A stretch of DNA of 45,692 nucleotides from contig MKUN01000047.1 of the NCBI GenBank assembly GCA_001897835.1, positions 1-45,692 on the forward strand, read 5' to 3'. This DNA comes from Bacteroidetes bacterium 46-16 (lineage in GTDB: Bacteria > Bacteroidota > Bacteroidia > Chitinophagales > Chitinophagaceae). Below, piece by piece: positions 26,610 to 38,400 of the stretch (its first letter is position 1; every line of letters begins with the position of its first letter). The translations under genes were made by a program, and so were the position numbers. Below the pieces are notes generated by a model that made no database searches, was not told the DNA's origin, and was given only the letters and a program-made list of their open reading frames with translations.

Positions 26610-26654
26610 ATAAAAAAAACAGGCATGCATTATATGCACGCCTGTTTTTTTTAT
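26610..26654. terminator. Bidirectional terminator between EEP gene and yceI
   Basis: ATAAAAAAAACAGGC pairs with GCCTGTTTTTTTTAT, with an interior TGCAT/ATGCA stem after one A-C mismatch. It separates convergent stops at 26594 and 26665, with T-runs on both strands. Confidence 0.88.
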
Positions 26655-26664
26655 ACTACTTAAT

Positions 26665-27201
26665 TTATCCTTGCTGCTTTATGAATTGCACTTCGGCATG
26701 TATCTTCACTTCGTCACCGGCTACAATGCCGCCGGCTTCGGTCACTGCATGCCAGTGCAGGCCATATTCCTTCCTGTTCAGTTTGCCGTCTATCGAAAAA
26801 CCTACCCTTGTATTACCCCATGGGTCCTGTTGCATACCTCCATACTCTACGTTCAATACGATTGGTTTCGTCGTCTCGCGTATGGTAAGCTTACCCTCCA
26901 GTTTATACTGGTCATCACCTGTTTTTTCAAGGCTGCTTCCTTCGAAGATCATTTTCGGATGGTTGGCCGCATCAAAAAAATCTTCACTTTTCAGGTGTGC
27001 ATCGCGCTGCTCACTGCCCGTATTTACAGAGTCGATATCTGCACTAAAACCGATTTTTGCAGTGCTGAAATCATCTCCTTCCGTTTCAACATTTGCATCA
27101 AACTGGTGAAATTTACCGGTAACGTTGGCTATCATCATATGCCTTACCTTAAATTGAATTTCTGAGTGTGCCGGATCTAATGTCCATTTTGTTGTTGCCA
27201 T
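26665..27201 (-). CDS. YceI family protein (lipid/isoprenoid-binding lipocalin-like)
   Basis: The 178-residue protein shows the full YceI pattern: WTLDPAHSEIQFKVRHMMIANVTG... at the start, then RDAHLKSEDFFDAANHPKMIF, KLTIRETTKPIVLNV, and RVGFSIDGKLNRKEYGLHW. It has no signal peptide, so this is a cytoplasmic member, unlike the periplasmic E. coli YceI. YceI proteins bind polyisoprenoid or amphiphilic lipids in a beta-barrel. It follows a MarR regulator by 25 bases on the same strand, making a probable two-gene operon that the regulator controls. Confidence 0.92.
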   Translation of the reverse strand: MATTKWTLDPAHSEIQFKVRHMMIANVTGKFHQFDANVETEGDDFSTAKIGFSADIDSVNTGSEQRDAHLKSEDFFDAANHPKMIFEGSSLEKTGDDQYKLEGKLTIRETTKPIVLNVEYGGMQQDPWGNTRVGFSIDGKLNRKEYGLHWHAVTEAGGIVAGDEVKIHAEVQFIKQQG

Positions 27202-27226
27202 AGTTTTGTTCTTTTTTTATTGTTTG

Positions 27227-27682
27227 TTAGTCTGTATTTCTCATTTTTTCTATTAGCTCGTTGAGCAACTTTGCCTCTTCGTTGCTGATGCCTATGATAT
27301 TTGCCGAAATCTCGTCCATGATCTTATTGGCTTTATCCAGGGTCTGCAGGCCTTTTTCCGTAAGGGCCATGATCGTTTCCCGCTTATCTTGTTTTGATGT
27401 GCTTCTTTTTACCAGTTTTTTCAACACCAGTTTATCCACTATCCGCGGCACATTCGAGTTCTTTTCTATCATACGCGAAGCGATGTCTTTCACGCACATC
27501 TGTTCCGGGTGTTTGCCTTTAAGTATCCGCATCACGTTGAACTGCTCCGAGCTTATACCCGTTTCCTTTAATACCGTACTGAAATTGCTCTTCATCCAGT
27601 ACGCGGTATACAGTATATTTAAGCCCGCTTTATGTTTCTCGTCATTAAAACGGGTGGTTTTTAATACATCTTCCAGTTTCAT
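27227..27682 (-). CDS. MarR family transcriptional regulator
   Basis: The 151-residue protein has the winged helix-turn-helix layout of MarR: a dimerisation helix at the N-terminus, GISSEQFNVMRILKGKHPEQMCVKDIASRMIEKNSNVPRIVDKLVLKKLV (about 43-92) as the helix-turn-helix and recognition helix, then KRSTSKQDKRETIMALTEKG as the wing. It precedes yceI in one operon. An imperfect palindrome at 27708-27731, overlapping a -7 box, is a likely binding site for autoregulation. The signal it senses is unknown; related MarR-YceI pairs are often linked to oxidative or lipid stress. Confidence 0.9.
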   Translation of the reverse strand: MKLEDVLKTTRFNDEKHKAGLNILYTAYWMKSNFSTVLKETGISSEQFNVMRILKGKHPEQMCVKDIASRMIEKNSNVPRIVDKLVLKKLVKRSTSKQDKRETIMALTEKGLQTLDKANKIMDEISANIIGISNEEAKLLNELIEKMRNTD

Positions 27683-27707
27683 TGTTCAAAGCTTTTCTGG
27701 TTTCTTA

Positions 27708-27731
27708 TGCAAATGTATGTATGTACATGCA
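27708..27731 (-). promoter_or_regulatory. Putative promoter -7 box and MarR operator
   Basis: TACATTTG on the minus strand (27717-27710) matches TAnnTTTG, about 28 bases before the marR ATG. The same stretch holds an inverted repeat TGCA-aa-TGTA (27708-27717) and TACATGCA (27724-27731) separated by 6 bases. This size and overlap fit a MarR dimer operator that blocks polymerase. Confidence 0.45.
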
Positions 27732-27804
27732 ATTTTTAAAATCAGTTTCCTTTATGCAACTATAGCCACATATATGAATTTGGGAAAGACGGGCAGAAAA
27801 GGGC

Positions 27805-29028
27805 TTAAAAAACCTCGCCAAGGTTTACAAAAAAGCCCCTTGATCCATTTAGGCCGAATGCGTAATCAATGGCCAGGTTTGTGCCCGAGTATTTGTTCAG
27901 TTTTATGCGTATGCCTGCTCCTGCCCCCGGAGCGATCACCTCGAACTTATTTGTTTTCTCTTCACTGAAGCTTTCCGCATTGGCGAAGACCACAGCGCCT
28001 AGCAGACCATTACGTAAAATATCAAAGCGGTACTCCGATTCCAGGTACAGCATATGTTTACCTCTGAACCGTCCCTGTATATATCCCCGGCCGGTATTTA
28101 CAAAAGCATCCCAGCCCGTACTGGGCAATTGGAGGTAAGGGGTATGCCCAAAGGTCAGCCAGTAATAATTCCATATGGCCAGGATATTCCGTCGCCTGCC
28201 GGGTAGTTTTATATACTTCCTGAAATCAGCCTGCACAGAGGCCCAGTTACCGTCGCTGCCCATAAAGGTATAATGCGGCCGGTAGGCGATAGCTGCATAC
28301 AGCCCGTTTTCCGGGTTTATGGTATTTTCCCGGTCATCATAAAGGATATTTGCAGAAATGCCTGATGAAACGGAGGTTTTGGTCAGCCCATAACGTTGAA
28401 AGTCGGTTGTTTTGCCTTTGGGAGGATCCTCTTCATTTATATTCCAATAATAATCAAGGTCATAACCAATGCCTATATATGTTTTTTCAAGTATTGACCT
28501 CAATACTGTTTGGTGCAGCCTTAGGTAGGAGTAGTCGATCATATACCCGTCACGGGGATGGCTATGCCCCCCAAGCCCGTATGTATAGGAAGGGTAGTAC
28601 ATATACCGCCAGTCGGTAACAATGTTGAAGTCATTGTTCCTGGTCCATATGTTGGCTTGTATGGGGAATATGACTTGCTTATAAGCAGTATAGGCAATGC
28701 TGGTAAGGATGGTTGACGCCCTTTCCTCCGGCATGTCCCATGTATAAAAGGCCGCATTGGCAAAACCTACAATAGCAAAACTTGTCTGTAGCGAATAACC
28801 CACCGTCGGCAGACCTGATATCCTTATTTTTTTTGAATTTATACTGGCAGTATCAGAAGGCATAGTAACATCTTTTTTCAGGATAGTCCGCGCTATATCC
28901 AGTATATCTTTTTCGTTCGGATGTCCGGGTAAGTGCTCTTCATTCGTATTGGTCACAGTTTGAGCAAAGGCACTTATGCTAAATAGTAACAATACGATTA
29001 TTGTAGATATTTTTAATTTCGTCTGCAA
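27805..29028 (-). CDS. Omp85/BamA-family outer membrane protein (surface antigen), TTG start proposed
   Basis: A 408-residue reading starting with TTG at 29028 gives the signal peptide LQTKLKISTIIVLLLFSISAFAQ. A reading from ATG at 29103 would put 25 extra residues, with basic and Cys residues, in front of that signal, so the shorter start is preferred. The body carries the bacterial surface antigen (Omp85) barrel pattern: SSGISANILYDDRENTINP (a common strand-loop motif), GLYAAIAYRPHYTF, RNILAIWNYYWLTFGHTPYL, and a final YAFGLNGSRGFFVNLGEVF with terminal Phe. POTRA domains are not recognisable in the short N-terminal part. Such short barrels are of unknown function in Bacteroidota. Confidence 0.75.
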   Translation of the reverse strand: MQTKLKISTIIVLLLFSISAFAQTVTNTNEEHLPGHPNEKDILDIARTILKKDVTMPSDTASINSKKIRISGLPTVGYSLQTSFAIVGFANAAFYTWDMPEERASTILTSIAYTAYKQVIFPIQANIWTRNNDFNIVTDWRYMYYPSYTYGLGGHSHPRDGYMIDYSYLRLHQTVLRSILEKTYIGIGYDLDYYWNINEEDPPKGKTTDFQRYGLTKTSVSSGISANILYDDRENTINPENGLYAAIAYRPHYTFMGSDGNWASVQADFRKYIKLPGRRRNILAIWNYYWLTFGHTPYLQLPSTGWDAFVNTGRGYIQGRFRGKHMLYLESEYRFDILRNGLLGAVVFANAESFSEEKTNKFEVIAPGAGAGIRIKLNKYSGTNLAIDYAFGLNGSRGFFVNLGEVF

Positions 29029-29103
29029 TTTGCTATAAAGCTGTTTACTCAGGTGCCGATGCCGGAGGGGTTTTAAAAATGGCTCGCAAAGATAAATTTT
29101 CAT

Positions 29104-29464
29104 TTTTTTCTTTATGTGCCTTTATGCCTTATGTATTGTTATATTTTTCTCGCCACTGGCGGGTTTATGTTATTCTTAAGTTTTACTTTTCCATTTTAAC
29201 CTGCGAAAAAATACTTTAAAAGTATCAACAATGTGTAATATTGATAATAGTTAATGTTTTTAGGCTCATAGCATTGGTTTGGCATACGCTATAATACCTC
29301 TTATGTCGAATAAATTTATTTTTAGCTTAATACCCTAAAGTACTTGACTTATATTTCCAGATTATTATCTTTACCCTCGTATATTTGAGACATATCTCAT
29401 TTATTGAGGGTATATTAGAAAGTTTTTGTTAATCTTAATAGTTTCAAGCAATAACGTCACACCT
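29104..29464. other. AT-rich upstream region of the giant repeat-protein gene
   Basis: No coding sequence is supported in this 361-base gap between divergent genes. It contains a -7-like box and nested inverted repeats at 29372-29412, and is otherwise AT-rich with no recognised element. Confidence 0.6.
29372..29412 (+). promoter_or_regulatory. Nested inverted repeats overlapping a -7 box before the giant gene
   Basis: TATATTTG at 29380-29387 matches TAnnTTTG. It lies inside an outer inverted repeat TACCCTC (29372-29378)/GAGGGTA (29406-29412) and abuts an inner one TGAGA (29386-29390)/TCTCA (29395-29399). The two repeats share almost the same centre, 29392. This suggests an operator or a structured leader that controls the 3273-residue gene starting at 29465. 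Confidence 0.5.
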
Positions 29465-32400
29465 ATGAAAAGAACAGTTACGCGTTTTCTTTGGGTTGTA
29501 TCAATTTTGGCTATGTTGCCGGGCTTTGCTTTGGCATTGCCTACGTTTACGGCAGGCAACACAGCAAGTTTTACAATTTGCCAGAATGCATCGGCAGTAT
29601 CTCTAGACGCCTATTTGGCCGTTGACGATAACACTCCCGGTACACTTACATGGTCCGTTAACTCCGGCCCTGCACACGGTACCCTGAATGGTTTTTCGCA
29701 AACACAGCCATCAGGCGGCTTCGGCATCACGCCCGCCGGTACTTCCTACACACCAACCGTAGGCTACAGCGGTAGCGACAACTTTATCATCAGGGTGGTG
29801 GATGACTTGGGTAACATTATCAACAAGTCATTTACAGTAACTATTACACCATTGCCGGCCCAACCGGGTAACTTTGTTACGGCCACAACATCTGTTTGTG
29901 CAGGTCAGAACAATGTTACTTTTACGGTTCCCAGCGATCCGAACATTACATCTTATACATGGGGCTATTCCGGTAACGGGGGTAACATTGCTGCTGCAGG
30001 CAATACAGCTAACATAAGCTTTGCGGCGAATGCTACTTCAGGTACGGTAAGCGTATTTGCAAGCAATGCCTGCGGTACATCGGTTGCACGCACCATCGCT
30101 GTAACGGTAAATACCACACCCGCACAGCCCAGTGTGATAACAGGCAACACTACAGTATGCCAGGGTGCTACCGGTGTTTCCTACTCCGTTACCAACGATC
30201 CTAATGCTACATCTTATACATGGCAGTATACCGGTGCCGGCGGAACGATCAACGGTTCGGGCAACGCAATAACGATCAACTTCAGCAATACGGCCACTTC
30301 AGGTACACTTTCTGTAACAGCTACTAACAGCTGCGGTACATCAACTCAAAGGACTTTAGCCATAACAGTTAATTCATTGCCCACTACTCCTGCCAGCTTT
30401 ACAGCAAGTACGGCAACGGTGTGCCAGGGTGCAACGAATGTTGTTTATACAGTACCTAACGATCCTACGGCTACAGCTTATAACTGGGTATATACAGGTG
30501 GTGGCACTACAATCACTAATGCAGGTAACAGTGCTTACCTGAACTTCGGTGCTTCGGCCACTTCAGGTGTTTTGAGTGTTTCAATAACAAATGCCTGCGG
30601 TACCTCTTCTACCTTAAGTATGCCGATAACAGTGAATGCAACGCCTTCACAGCCGGGTAGCTTTACCACGTTCTCCACTACGGTTTGTGCCGGTCAGAGC
30701 AACGTACAGTACTCAGTACCCAATGTTGCAGGTGTTACCTACACATGGGCCTACTCAGGCAATGGTGGTAACATTACTGCAGCAGGTAATACCGCATATA
30801 TATCATTTTCTGCAAGTGCCACATCGGGCGTAGTCAGCGTAACGGCTTCGAATGCTTGCGGCACATCTACTGCTCAGGCGGTAGCGGTTACCGTTAATAA
30901 TGCACCAGCTCAACCCGGCAACTTTACGGCCAGCTCGCCTACAGTATGCCAGGGCCAGACGGGTGTAGTTTATACAGTACCTAACGATCCCAATGCTACC
31001 TCGTATACCTGGAGCTACTCCGGTACTGGTTATAATATAAATGGTTCAGGTAACAGCATTACCATGGACTTTACCAACACTGCTACTGCCGGTACATTGT
31101 CAGTAACAGCAACCAATGCCTGCGGTACCTCTACTGCACGTACTATTAATATTACTGTTAATTCGCTGCCCACGCAGCCAAGTGCGGTTACAGGTAGTGC
31201 TACAGTATGCCAGGGTCAGACAGGTGTATCCTACAGCGTTACCAACGTTGCAGGCAATACATATAACTGGTCTTACTCAGGTGCCGGTGGCAGTATTAAT
31301 GGTGTAGGCAGCAGCATTACCATGGACTTCAGCAATACCGCTACTTCCGGTACGCTGAGCGTTTACACTACAAATGCCTGCGGTACATCTGCCACAACGG
31401 TATTTAATATAACAGTTAACCCGCTGCCAGCCCAGCCGGGTAACTTTACAGCCAGCACAGCTACAGTATGCCAGGGCCAGACCGGTGTTGTGTATACCGT
31501 GCCGAATGTAGCAGGCGTTACTTATGCCTGGAACTACACAGGTTCTGGTGGTACTATCAACGGTACAGGTAATAGTATTACAATGAATTTCAGTAATACG
31601 GCTACTTCCGGTACTTTAAGTGTTACGGCAACCAATGCCTGCGGTACATCTACTGCACGCAGCATAGCCATCACGGTTAACCCGCTGCCTACACAGCCGG
31701 CTAACTTCTCTGTGTTTACCACGCCGGTATGCCAGGGCCAGACAGGTGTAGCTTATGCAGTGCCTAATGATCCTACGGTTACTTATACATGGACTTATTC
31801 TGGTGCTGGTGGTACTATAAACGGTACAGGCAACAGTGTTACCATGGATTTCAGCAATACGGCTACTTCGGGTACACTGAGTGTTACGGCAACCAATGCC
31901 TGTGGTACTTCTGCAGCACGCACACTTGCTATCACGGTTAATGCCCTCCCTGCACAACCCGGCGTAATCACAGGTACTACACCTGTATGCCAGGGCCAGA
32001 CAGGTGTAGCTTATACCGTTACTAACGATCCTACTGTTACTTATACATGGACTTATTCTGGTGCTGGTGGTACTATAAATGGTACAGGCAACAGCATTAC
32101 CATGAATTTCAGCAACACGGCTACTTCAGGTACACTGAGCGTTACGGCAACCAATGCCTGCGGTACATCTACTGCACGCACATTTGCCATCACGGTTAAC
32201 CCGCTGCCTTCACAGCCGGCAAACTTTACCGTGTTCTCTACTTCAGTATGCCAGGGCCAGTCAGGAGTTGTTTACACAGTGCCTAACGATCCTACCGTTA
32301 CCACTTATAACTGGACCTATTCCGGTAATGGTGGCAGCATCACAGGTTCAGGCAATAGCATAACCATGGCCTTCTCTGCTACGGCTACTTCAGGTACATT

Positions 32401-35400
32401 GAGCGTAACAGCAACAAACGCCTGTGGTACTTCAATAGCAAGGACCATAGCAATAACAGTTAATACAATACCTGCACAGCCACTGGCTTTCACTCAGGGT
32501 CTTACCACTGTGTGCCAGGGCCAGACAGGTGTTATTTATACCGTGCCTAATGATCCCAACGCTACATCATACAACTGGGTGTATTCTGGCTTAGGTGCTA
32601 CCATCACGGGTACTGGTAACTCGGTTTCAGTTGACTTCAGCAATACGGCTACCTCGGGCACAATGAGTGTTTCTGCGGTTAATGCCTGCGGCAGTTCTAT
32701 AGCACAGACATTAGCGATCACGGTTACACCGATACCTGCTCAACCGGGCAACTTTACAGTTTCTTCTTCTACAGTATGCCAGGGTCAGACAGGTGTAGTT
32801 TATACAGTGCCTAACGATCCTACTGTAACAAGCTATACATGGAATTACACAGGTACTGGTGGTACTATAAATGGTACAGGTAACAGTATTACGATGAATT
32901 TCAGCAATACAGCTACTTCAGGTACCTTAAGTGTTACCGGTACCAATGCCTGCGGCACTTCGATCGCACGTACTATTAATATCACTGTAAATGGTGTACC
33001 TGCCCAGCCATCGAACTTCACAGTATCGAGCGCTACAGTATGCCAGGGTCAGTCAGGTGTAGTTTATACTGTGCCGCTTGATCCTTCTGCTACATCATAT
33101 ACTTGGACCTACACCGGAACCGGTGCTAATATCTCTGGTACTTCAAATTCAGTTGTAGTAGATTTCAGCAATACTGCTACCAGCGGTACACTGAGCGCAG
33201 TAGCTAACAATGCCTGCGGCTCTTCACTGCCAAGGTCTATAAACATTACTGTTAATTCATTGCCTGCTGCTCCGGCCAGCTTTACCATCAGTTCTGATAC
33301 GGTTTGCCAGGGCCAGAATAATGTTGTTTTCGCTGTACCGTTCGATCCTGCGGTTTCATACACATGGAGCTATTCAGGCTTTGGTGCTACCATCATAACA
33401 GCTAACAATACAGCTTCAATAAGCTTCAGCGCTACAGCTACATCAGGTACGGTTAATGTATATACAACCAACGCTTGCGGTAATTCAACTGTACTTTCTA
33501 AGATCGTTACGGTTAAGCCTTTGCCTGCACAGCCTGCCGCATTCATTACTTCGACTGCGTCAGTATGCCAGGGCCAGACAAACGTAACATATACAGTGCC
33601 AAACGATCCTACAGTAACATACGTATGGAGCTATACAGGTTCTGGTGCTACCATCAACGGTACTGGTAACAGCGTATTGGTTGATTTCAGTGCGACAGCT
33701 ACTTCGGGCGTGTTGAATGTGACTGCGACAAACTCTTGCGGTACTTCAAGCCCAAGGTCAATAAATATAACAGTTACGCCGCTGCCAAACCAGCCGGCTA
33801 ATTTTACTACATTCACGGCTACAGTATGCCAGGGTCAGAACAACGTGACTTACACTGTACCTAATGATCCTACTGTAACGTACACATGGACTTATTCAGG
33901 TGCAGGTGCTACTATCACAGGTACAGGTAACAGTGTGATCATCAACTTTGCAAATAATGCCACATCAGGTACATTGAGCGTTACCGCTACCAATGCCTGC
34001 GGTACATCAGTTGCAAGAACGATCAATATCACGGTTAACCCGCTGCCAAACCAGCCGGCTAACTTTACTACTTTCTCGGCTACAGTATGCCAGGGTCAGA
34101 ACAACGTTGCTTACGCAGTGCCGAATGATCCTACTGTAACATATAACTGGACTTACTCAGGTACCGGCGCTACTATATCTCCATACGGTGATAGCGTATC
34201 GATAAACTTTAGCAATACTGCTACCAACGGTACATTAAGCGTTACAGCAACCAATGCATGCGGTACATCTGCTGCAAGGACATTATTAATAACAGTTAAC
34301 CCGCTGCCTGCTCAGCCGGGTGCATTCACTACATCCAGCCCTACAGTATGCCAGGGCCAGAATGGTGTAGTATATGCCGTTCCGTTCGATCCTACTGTTA
34401 CCTACACATGGACTTATTCAGGAACAGGTGCTACCATCAATGGTACCAGCAATACGGTAACTATCGATTTCAGCACAACAGCTACTTCAGGCACACTGGT
34501 GGTAACTGCTAACAATGGTTGCGGAGCTTCTACGCCACGCACTTTGGCAATAACAGTTAACCCGCTGCCTGCACAACCACTGGCCTTCACTACTTCAAGC
34601 GATACGGTATGCCAGGGTCAGACAGGCGTGATTTACACAGTGCCGCTTGATGTTACTGCTACTTCTTATACATGGCAGTTCTCGGGCACAGGTGCTACAA
34701 TAACAGGTACTACCAACAGCGTACTGGTTGACTTCAGCAATACCGCAACATCTGGTACATTAAGGGTGTGGGCCAACAATGCCTGCGGTGCATCAGCTAC
34801 TCCACGTACAATTAATGTTTTTGTAAGGCCGCTCCCATTGCAGCCTGCTGCCTTCACTACTTCCAGCCCTACAGTATGCCAGGGCCAGAACAATGTGACT
34901 TATGTAGTTCCTGCAGTTGCTAACGCAACTTCTTATACATGGACTTATAGCGGTACTGGTGCTACAATAACACCATTCGGCGACAGCGCGATCATCAACT
35001 TCGCTAATACGGCTACTTCAGGTACATTGAGCGTAACGGCAACAAATATCTGTGGTACCTCACCAGCAAGAACACTGGCGATCACAGTTAACCCGCTGCC
35101 GAACCAACCTGCTGCTTTCACAGCCAGCACAGCTACAGTTTGTCAGAATACAAACGGTGTTGTTTACACGGTGCCTAATGATCCTACAGTAACATACAAC
35201 TGGGCTTACTCAGGTACAGGTGTTACAATAAATGGTACAGGCAACAGCGTAACAGTTGACTATGGCTTTACAGCTACTTCAGGTACACTGAGCGTAACAG
35301 CAACAAATGCCTGCGGTACTTCAATAGCCAGGACCATAGCTGTGACAGTTAACCCGCTGCCGGCTACTCCGGGTGTATTCACTGCATTCACTAACCCGGT

Positions 35401-38400
35401 TTGCCAGGGTCAGACAAATGTGGTTTATACAGTTCCGAACGATCCTACAGCTACATCGTACACATGGACATATAGCGGTCTTGGTGCTACAATAACAGGC
35501 ACTACCAATAGTGTTAGCATCGACTTCAGCGCATCAGCCACTTCCGGTACACTTACCGTAGTGGCAAACAATGCCTGCGGTTCTTCGCCAACACCGGAAA
35601 CGCTGGCTATCACGGTTAAACCGCTGCCTGCCCAGCCTTCGCCATTCACTGCTGCAACAACAACAGTATGCCAGGGCGATGACAGCGTGTTCTATGCTGT
35701 AAATAATGATACAAGTGTATCCTACATCTGGTCTTATACCGGTGCAGGTGCTACTATACTGAATGCTAACCTGGCAGGTACTTATATCAACTTTGCCAAT
35801 AATGCTACTTCGGGTACGCTGAGCGTCTCAGCAGTAAATAGCTGCGGTCTTTCAGTAGCGCGTACTGTGAATATTACAGTTAACCCGCTGCCAAACCAGC
35901 CAATGTTCTTCACTACGTTCAGTGCTACGGTATGCCAGGGTCAGAACGGTGTAGTATATACCGTGCCTAATGATCCTACGGTAACTTATGCATGGACCTA
36001 TACAGGCACAGGTGCTACAATAACACCAACTGGCAACACAGCTACTGTTGATTTCAGTGCAACTGCAACATCGGGTAGCATACAGGTTACTGCAAGCAAC
36101 TCTTGTGGTACATCTGCACCTACTTCTGTTGCAGTAACGGTTAACCCGCTGCCAAATCAGCCGGGTGCATTTACAACCTTCACCAACCCTGTATGCCAGG
36201 GCCAGTCAGGTGTGTCTTATGCAGTTCCGTTCGATCCTACTGTGACTTACACATGGACGTATACTGGTACAGGTACTACAATGACCACTTATGGTGACAG
36301 CGTGGTGATCGACTTCGGTGTAACAGCTACTTCAGGCGATCTGAATGTTACTGCTACTAACGCATGCGGTACTTCGATAGCACGTACAATGACCATCATA
36401 GTTGACCCGCTTCCTGCACAGCCAGGCCTGTTCACAGCAAGCCAGGCATCAGTATGCCAGGGTCAGACAGGTGTGGTTTATACAGTGCCTAATAACCCGC
36501 TGGTTACTTACAACTGGACCTACACAGGTACAGGTGTTACCATCAATGGTACAGGTAACAGTGTGACACTTGATTTCTCTAATACGGCTACTTCTGGTAC
36601 ACTGAGTGTAACTGCAACCAATAACTGCGGTACTTCAGTTGCAAGGCTCATGGGTATCACTGTTAATCCGCTGCCGGCTCAGCCTGCTGCCTTTACGGTG
36701 TTCGATGCAAGTCCTTGCCAGGGCCAGAACAACGTGGTATACACAGTGCCGAACGATCCTTCAGTTACATATACATGGACTTACAGCGGCTTCGGAGCTA
36801 CCATCAACGGTGGTGGTAATAGTGTAACGATCGACTTCAGCACTACTGCTACTTCCGGTACACTGAGCGTTACCGCTACAAACGGTTGCGGTACTTCAGC
36901 AGCCCGCACACTTGATATCAACGTAAGGTTACTGCCAAACCAGCCGAACGGCTTTACAGTGTTCAGTGATACTGTATGCCGTGGCCAGACAGGTGTAGTA
37001 TACACTGTTCCGCTGGATACAGCAGTTACCACTTACAACTGGAGCTACACAGGTACCGGTGCTACCATCAATGCATCAGGTAACACAGCTACAGTTGATT
37101 TCAGCGCAACGGCTACTTCTGGTATGTTGCAGGTTACTGCTACCAACTCTTGCGGTACATCTGCTCCACGCAGCATAGCAATTACAGTTAATATACCACC
37201 TTCAATCACTACCGAGCCTGTTGACAGGACAATTTGCCAGGGCAGCAACACTACATTCGATGTTGTAGCTACAGGTACTAATATTACCTATCAATGGCAG
37301 GTTAATGATGGTACAGGTTGGACTAACCTTTCAAATACTGCACCATATGGTGGTGTTACAACTAACTCACTGTCGATCACTACAGCTACATACCTGATGA
37401 ACGGTTACCTGTATCGTGTGATCGTAAGCGGCGCTTGCAATCCTCCGGATACATCGAACGTAGCTACACTTACAGTGAACACTGCACCTACTCTGGTATC
37501 TCAGTCGCCAAGCGTTACTGTATGCGAAGGTGATAACGCACTCTTCAGCATTACAGCAACAGGTTCTGGCCTCAACTACCAGTGGCAGGTTGATGACGGT
37601 ACTGGTTTCGTGAACGTACCAGCCGCCGCTCCTTACAGCGGTGGTACTACGGCCACACTCACCATTACAGGCGCTACTGCAGCAATGGACGGTTATCAGT
37701 ACCGTGTGATTGTAACAGGTACTTGTGCTCCTGTAGCTACTTCAGGTACAGTTACCCTCAATGTTAATACACTGCCGGTTGTAGTTACCGATCCGGTTGA
37801 CGCTACAGCTTGTGCCGGTTCTTCTGCTACATTCTCAGTAGGTGCTACCGGTACAGGTATCACTTACCAATGGCAGGTTGATGATGGTACAGGTTGGGTT
37901 AACCTTACCGATAACGCAACATACAGCGGTTCTACTACTACATCGCTTACTGTAAGCGGCCTTACATTCGCAATGGACGGCTACCAGTATCGTGTGATAG
38001 TGTCAGGTACTTGTCCTCCACCGGCAACTTCTGCTGCAGCAACACTTACCGTAAGCACTACTGCTTCATGGACAGGTGTAATAAGCACAGCATGGTCTAA
38101 CCCGGGTAACTGGAGCTGTAACGTACTGCCAAATGCTAGCACTGATGTATTCATTCCGACTACTGCGCCTAACATGCCGCTGGTAGATATTCCGGATGCG
38201 ATATGTAATAACCTGAGCATCGATCCTGCAGCCAGTGTTGCCTTCACAGGTGTTGGTAACATACTGGAACTGAAAGGTAGTGTTACCAACAACGGTACAT
38301 TCGATCCTTCTCTGGGTGAGGTGGTACTGTCAGGTGATGTTAACCAGTTCGTACCGGGTGCTGTTTACCAGAGCTTAAGGCTCGATGGTGAGTTCGATAA

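Noticed and set aside
27261-27968. 235-codon plus-strand ORF across marR
   Set aside because: It is antisense to a clear MarR gene and runs into the Omp85-like gene; the translation is Cys/Ser/Phe-rich low-quality sequence.
29849-37192. Regular repeats resembling a CRISPR array or satellite DNA
   Set aside because: The unit is about 262 bp, fully coding in one frame, and without the short direct repeat and unique spacer pattern of CRISPR.
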